IMG/VR virus record: IMGVR_UViG_3300030012_000718 | Coordinates: 1-22,702 of that record | DNA from: a virus | DNA length: 22,702 nucleotides | Direction: 5' to 3' (one strand) | Shown: piece after piece, positions 18,583 through 22,702 of the stretch | How positions within the stretch are numbered: the first letter of the stretch is position 1 | How the letters are laid out: each line of letters starts with the position of its first letter | Notes under the pieces: model-generated | Told to the model about the DNA's origin: nothing | The model's input: only the letters and a program-made list of their open reading frames with translations | The model's database searches: none | Made by a program: the position numbers and the translations under genes

Positions 18583-21162
18583 TTATGTGGTTACGTCTAA
18601 GATAGCTGCAAATGACTGAGCATGACGAACAGCAACATCAAAAGCAACTACACCCTTAACAGATGTTAAGTTTTTAGCGAAGTCATCGGAATCTTCACCA
18701 ACAGTTATTTCAATACCAGATCCAAAGAATCCTAATATTGCCTGTGAGAAGTCACCCATGACTACAGCAGAACATTCACCGCTTGTACTACCTTTTGTAA
18801 GGTTAGATGGTACTTGGTTTGTCATTGCTAATGGATAGCCATTTACATTTAATGGTGTACCGCCTCTACCAATCGCTGTAAGATCAGTATTAACTAAAAA
18901 TGCACCATCAGTAGAACTAGATCCACCTGCTCTGAGTTTCTTTAATGCTCCAATTACTTTAGCGTTAGTAACATAAGCAATATTATCAGCATTAACACCA
19001 GCGTTATCTTCCATAATCGCTGTTTCAAGATCTACTAATGCTTCTACAGTAATTGCACCTCCATTAGTACCCATTGCAACAGAACCAATACCTGAAGTTT
19101 GCATAATACCTGTAGGCTGACCACTTGAACCAGTACCGTTTAAGATTCCTAGATCAATTCCAACATTAATACCATCTGAAATATCTCTACGTACTAATTC
19201 TTCTATGCCTGGTGTGGCTTGAATTAGCATATTACGAGAGTACTTAGATAATGTACCAAGAGTTTTAGGTGTCATAGAAATCTGATCAAATGTTGATTCA
19301 GCCTGACTTAATGCACCTGTTTCAGATGAAAGATAACCAGTAGAAGCAACACCAGATCTTCTAGGGATTGCGACATCCCCTACAAGTCCAGAAAGTGTTT
19401 GAACACCTAAACCAACCATTACAGTAGAATTTCTAAGTGCTTCAATAAAATCATCAGCCCTTAAATCTGTTGCAACAATGTTACCGCCTGTAGTAGCACC
19501 TGATGTCACATAAGTAGCTCTTTTTGCCAGTGCAGAAAATGGTACAAATAGTGATCTGCCATTTGTCTGTCTTTGAGAATCTTTTGCAATCTGCTCTGAT
19601 ATTTCTCTAGCGAAACCAGAAGATCTATTAGACCAATCACCAGTAATTAAGCCACTAAGACCTGATGTAATCTTATAGTCTCTAGCAAATTGCTGTCTTT
19701 CTTTTGGTGATAACTGCTCTTCAATTGGTTTTGCAGTTTCAACAGGTTTTGCGTCAATTCTTTCTAATATTGCCTGTCTGCATTGATCTGCAGAAGAACC
19801 ATTAGCAATTAATTGTTCTGCAAGATCATCAAAACCACGCTTAGTACACATTGCACTAATTTCCTTTATACGTGTGCGTTCTGCGGAAGTAGCTTTTTTA
19901 TGCTCTTCACTACGCACAACTTCTAAATCAAGTTGCTCTTTTGCCATAGTTTTTTCTGTATGAGAAATGTGTTGTTGTACGTCAGTAGACGCAGCGTATA
20001 CACGCTTATCTTCTATCATATCTTGTTTTTTTGCACTAGGCATAGCGTTATCGTCAATTAATCCTCTTGAAATACCAACATCGGTCGCTGCTGGCGAAGC
20101 CACAACAGATACCTCGTGCGGTTCCCATCGGGTCGCGAGAAAAGCGTTAGATCCATTTATTTCACGTTCTTCCATTTCTAAAATGCGATAACCTACGCTA
20201 ATTGAAGATAAAATACCGTCATCTATATCTCTTTTTATTTCTTGAGCTTTAGAATTTCTGCTTAATTCAACAACTGCCCTTCCTTTTTTCTTTTTTTCAT
20301 CTAAATATGCGTTGCGTACAATTCCGATAACTTGATCCATATTATGATTCCATAACACTGGTGCAACGCCACCATTTAATCTGCCGAAATCTATTGCACC
20401 ATCTTCATGGCTGAGGATTTCAGTGCCAAAGGTACGCTCTACTGGAAATTCAGAACTAAAACTAAACTCATAAGTATTTTCTTCTTTTGATGTAAAAGAT
20501 GTTTCACCACTACGTTTTAAAACTTTTGTAACACTTCTTAAAGAATCTATCTTAGTTAATGTGCTGAATTTATGACCTACCTGTACATCTGTAGCTTCAA
20601 ATTCACCGTCAACTTCTCTAAAAACAGTAATTAAAGCTGCAGGGTCATCCTCTGTACCATTAATTTCAAATTCAGAATTAGGTACATTTATTGTTCCATC
20701 CCTTTCGATGCGATCTATCACACCTCTAGCAATGCCGCCGCTTGCGTTCCATCGTACTGAATCACCTACTGATAATTCATCAGGTTCTGCTCTTTTAAGT
20801 TTTGCCATAGGGTCATTATTTCTTAATTCCTTTATTCTAGCCGATTTTGAATCTGAAAAACTTTTGCCAGCTTTTCCGCCCCAGGCCGCCGCAGCTACTC
20901 TTCCTGCACTTGGGTATCCTTCTTCACCTGGTCTATAGCCTTCTGCCTCCTGATCTACAGCGTGTCTTGCATGCCAAGCTGACATATCAATAACTGTCTT
21001 AGGACTTAATTCATCACCGCTTAATATTTGTGTTGCTCTTCTAGCTGCAACATCTGTACCGCCAGCCCTTCCTTCTTGTTTCCATTTTCTATATTTTCTG
21101 GCTTCATCCCTCATCCCTTTTGTTGGCATAAGGTCTATTTCTGTTCCATTAATAACTGCCAC
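18583..21162 (-). CDS. Capsid polyprotein: N-domain, SH3-like domain, prohead protease, delta region, HK97-fold major capsid
   Basis: 859 residues. Residues 1-110 (TEIDLMPTKGMRDEARKY; GRAGGTD; EGYPSAGRVAAAAWGGKAGK) form a compact domain I do not know by function. Residues about 125-205 (LSVGDSVRWNASGGIARGVI) look SH3/tudor-like. Residues about 210-370 are an S78 HK97 prohead protease, with probable catalytic His-273 (WNHN), Ser-322 (ISVGY) and Glu-350. Residues about 405-540 are a charged helical scaffold (delta) region, and 550-859 the HK97-fold capsid. Protease and capsid must be separated by self-cleavage, probably near 540-550. The start is GTG at 21162, with GGAGG 6 nt upstream. It overlaps the portal stop by 14 nt; longer frames to 21276 lack any support. 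Confidence 0.85.
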   Translation of the reverse strand: MAVINGTEIDLMPTKGMRDEARKYRKWKQEGRAGGTDVAARRATQILSGDELSPKTVIDMSAWHARHAVDQEAEGYRPGEEGYPSAGRVAAAAWGGKAGKSFSDSKSARIKELRNNDPMAKLKRAEPDELSVGDSVRWNASGGIARGVIDRIERDGTINVPNSEFEINGTEDDPAALITVFREVDGEFEATDVQVGHKFSTLTKIDSLRSVTKVLKRSGETSFTSKEENTYEFSFSSEFPVERTFGTEILSHEDGAIDFGRLNGGVAPVLWNHNMDQVIGIVRNAYLDEKKKKGRAVVELSRNSKAQEIKRDIDDGILSSISVGYRILEMEEREINGSNAFLATRWEPHEVSVVASPAATDVGISRGLIDDNAMPSAKKQDMIEDKRVYAASTDVQQHISHTEKTMAKEQLDLEVVRSEEHKKATSAERTRIKEISAMCTKRGFDDLAEQLIANGSSADQCRQAILERIDAKPVETAKPIEEQLSPKERQQFARDYKITSGLSGLITGDWSNRSSGFAREISEQIAKDSQRQTNGRSLFVPFSALAKRATYVTSGATTGGNIVATDLRADDFIEALRNSTVMVGLGVQTLSGLVGDVAIPRRSGVASTGYLSSETGALSQAESTFDQISMTPKTLGTLSKYSRNMLIQATPGIEELVRRDISDGINVGIDLGILNGTGSSGQPTGIMQTSGIGSVAMGTNGGAITVEALVDLETAIMEDNAGVNADNIAYVTNAKVIGALKKLRAGGSSSTDGAFLVNTDLTAIGRGGTPLNVNGYPLAMTNQVPSNLTKGSTSGECSAVVMGDFSQAILGFFGSGIEITVGEDSDDFAKNLTSVKGVVAFDVAVRHAQSFAAILDVTT

Positions 21163-22702
21163 TTGAATCCTCCACAACGTTTTCGGCATCCTCGCCACTT
21201 GGTTCATCAGTATCACCAAATGGGTCAACTGTATTAAGTGGTTTAAATTGTGATCCACCTGCTTTATTTGTAGCACTTGGATCTGTATCTAGAATAATAT
21301 TCATATCATCAAGTTTTGCTAGTTCAGTTTGTCTAGTAATTAACAACTCTTCAATATCTCCACCTGCTTCACTTACAACATCAGTTAAAGTCTTAAAACC
21401 ACATCTTACTGCATCCTTCATACCTGCTATTTCTTTTTGTGGGTCAACATAGCTATATCCTCTACATACCCACCTAACTTTTTCATATACTTCTGGTGTT
21501 GTTGAATATGTAGGCAATGTAAGAACATTACTAAGTACTGCCATCTCTAACCAATATTCATATATAGGTTGGTAAAAAGTTTCTTTCAACATCTTTTGAA
21601 TTGTACGCCAGTGATCCCGATCCTGTAGCATTGCAAGTCTGCTACTGCTGTAGTTAGATTGCGAATAATCAGAAGAAATCGCTTCAAAACTACAACCAAG
21701 ACCTGATGCCATACTCCTGAGCATCGACCTTACAAAAGGTTCAAATTCTCCATTTGCCTTATCTAAATCAGGAACAGATACAGATTCGCCTGGTGCTAAA
21801 TATTTAAAGGTACCAGGTTCAAATGCACTAACACGCTCAAAATCAAATACTTCACCACCTGCATCTAATTCACCTTCTGGACTTGTAATAAATCCCATTA
21901 ATGCACTTGATGCTCTTTGTCCTACAACTGTTGCTTCAATATATCCATCAAGTTGATGTAAATGATTTATAGCACTAGCTAAAAATGGCACTCCTCGATG
22001 TTGGCCTGGCCTTAGTGGTAAAAATAAATGTACTACATCTTTTGCAGGTACAATAATATGATTTTTTTGTCCTATCGTTTGTGCAAAATTAGTATCACCA
22101 GGATGTTTAGCAAGAAAAGCATAATTAACTGCCCTACCTTCTGGACTTAGTTCTATACCTAACCGCCATACATTCTTTTCATTCTGTTTTACACCTTTAT
22201 AATCTTCATCTAGTTGTTCAGCTTCTAATATTTCTAAACTAAATGGTATCTTGCTGCGTCCAAAAGCTTTTCTATGAATGATAATAAAGCATTCTCCTGA
22301 TTCGATCATTGATCTTACTGCTAATCTTTCTAATTCAGAAAAACAAAGAACACCACGTATATCACAACTATCTTTTCTACCCCACTTACTCCATTCTCCC
22401 TCTATAGCTTCATTTAATCTTGTATTTATAGTGCCACCCCTTTGCGATCTTATCTGTGCTTGTAGTTTTACACCTTGCCCTACAATTTGATTAGTAGAAT
22501 ATCTTATAGCTTGTGCAGCATAATTATTATTTCTTACTAAATCATGTACTCTTTTTCTTAATGTATCAATAGAGTTTTTATAACTTTGATCAGGTGATGA
22601 TAATGGTGTAACCCAACTTAGATTTGTTCTATCGAATCTTGCACCAGAATACATCCTTTTTAACTTATTTCTACGCTTATTTAAGTCATCATTAGATGTA
22701 AA
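21149..22702 (-). CDS. Portal protein (lambda gpB type), N-terminus beyond the window
   Basis: The frame is open to the window edge, so at least 517 residues are present and the start is missing. The internal RMYSGARFDRTNLSW is the conserved Y-x-G-A region, not a true start, as no ribosome-binding site suits its Met. Family marks include LRKRVHDLVRNNNYAAQAIR, NQIVGQGVKLQ, and SFEAISSDYSQSNYSSSRLA (the conserved Y-S-S-x-R region), followed by YQPIYEYWLEMAV. Portals form the dodecameric DNA gate at one capsid vertex and bind terminase and connector. It is the most upstream structural gene visible; the terminase should lie to the right. It overlaps the capsid gene by 14 nt. Confidence 0.92.
   Translation of the reverse strand, partial: FTSNDDLNKRRNKLKRMYSGARFDRTNLSWVTPLSSPDQSYKNSIDTLRKRVHDLVRNNNYAAQAIRYSTNQIVGQGVKLQAQIRSQRGGTINTRLNEAIEGEWSKWGRKDSCDIRGVLCFSELERLAVRSMIESGECFIIIHRKAFGRSKIPFSLEILEAEQLDEDYKGVKQNEKNVWRLGIELSPEGRAVNYAFLAKHPGDTNFAQTIGQKNHIIVPAKDVVHLFLPLRPGQHRGVPFLASAINHLHQLDGYIEATVVGQRASSALMGFITSPEGELDAGGEVFDFERVSAFEPGTFKYLAPGESVSVPDLDKANGEFEPFVRSMLRSMASGLGCSFEAISSDYSQSNYSSSRLAMLQDRDHWRTIQKMLKETFYQPIYEYWLEMAVLSNVLTLPTYSTTPEVYEKVRWVCRGYSYVDPQKEIAGMKDAVRCGFKTLTDVVSEAGGDIEELLITRQTELAKLDDMNIILDTDPSATNKAGGSQFKPLNTVDPFGDTDEPSGEDAENVVEDSSGSY
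21169..21173 (-). promoter_or_regulatory. Strong ribosome-binding site that fixes the capsid start
   Basis: GGAGG on the leftward strand lies 6 nt before the GTG at 21162, inside the last codons of the portal gene. This ideal spacing decides the start as GTG 21162 (MAVINGTEID) over an ATG upstream at 21276 that has no such site. Confidence 0.75.

Noticed and set aside
21163-21276. Longer N-terminus for the capsid polyprotein starting at an ATG near 21276
   Set aside because: It would overlap the portal gene by over 120 nt, encode an atypical Leu/His-rich sequence, and lacks a ribosome-binding site. GTG 21162 has GGAGG 6 nt upstream.
1-22702. CRISPR array, insertion sequence, integrase or attachment site
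   Set aside because: No regularly spaced repeats, transposase or recombinase frames, or terminal inverted repeats were found.

Overview
The window is part of the genome of a tailed double-stranded DNA phage with a long non-contractile, lambda-type tail (siphovirus morphology). The evidence is a leftward morphogenesis module in the classic order: portal, prohead protease/capsid, head-tail joining, tail terminator, tail tube, frameshifted tail chaperone pair, tape measure, tail tip, fibres. The DNA is strongly AT-rich. Several proteins (fibres with a plastocyanin-like domain, a tandem of secreted proteins, a proline-rich membrane protein pair) are of types I associate with marine phages, particularly those of picocyanobacteria. 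The marine/cyanobacterial host is inferred, not shown. No integrase, repressor, tRNA or terminase is visible, so lifestyle cannot be decided. The window cuts a gene at each end.

Left arm (1-2583, rightward): a coupled run of small early-type genes comprising an unknown partial gene, a Lys-rich small protein, a degenerate PD-(D/E)XK nuclease of Holliday-junction-resolvase type, and a small protein with cytosine-methyltransferase motifs. Two near-identical promoter/operator/leader modules follow (1515 and 2325), each with a GGGGTATACCCC-type palindrome between the -35 and -10 boxes and a shared ribosome-binding leader. Between them lie three small genes and a candidate structured RNA (2169-2305) with two mutually exclusive pairings. 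A terminator closes this arm at about 2583.

Middle (2582-6163): a mixed-strand region that looks like a lysis/envelope module. Two small leftward proteins (one with a membrane segment plus coiled coil) are separated by an 11-bp hairpin. A rightward operon then encodes a two-membrane-segment holin-like protein and three consecutive proteins with Sec signal peptides. It ends in a 56-nt convergent overlap with a leftward pair of membrane proteins. No endolysin was recognised.

Right arm (6160-22702, leftward): transcription runs from the portal (right edge) toward the fibres. The capsid gene is a polyprotein of about 859 residues: N-terminal domain, SH3-like domain, S78 prohead protease, delta/scaffold region and HK97-fold capsid. 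A terminator hairpin directly behind it ends on the next start codon. The tail chaperone pair carries a textbook A AAA AAC -1 slippery heptamer with a stop codon immediately after it. The tape measure has 581 residues, which suggests a tail of roughly 85 nm. The fibre cluster includes a protein with a cupredoxin-like domain that keeps a full set of possible type-1 copper ligands, two related fibre genes, and small accessory genes. Most neighbours overlap by ATGA or TAATG, indicating translational coupling.
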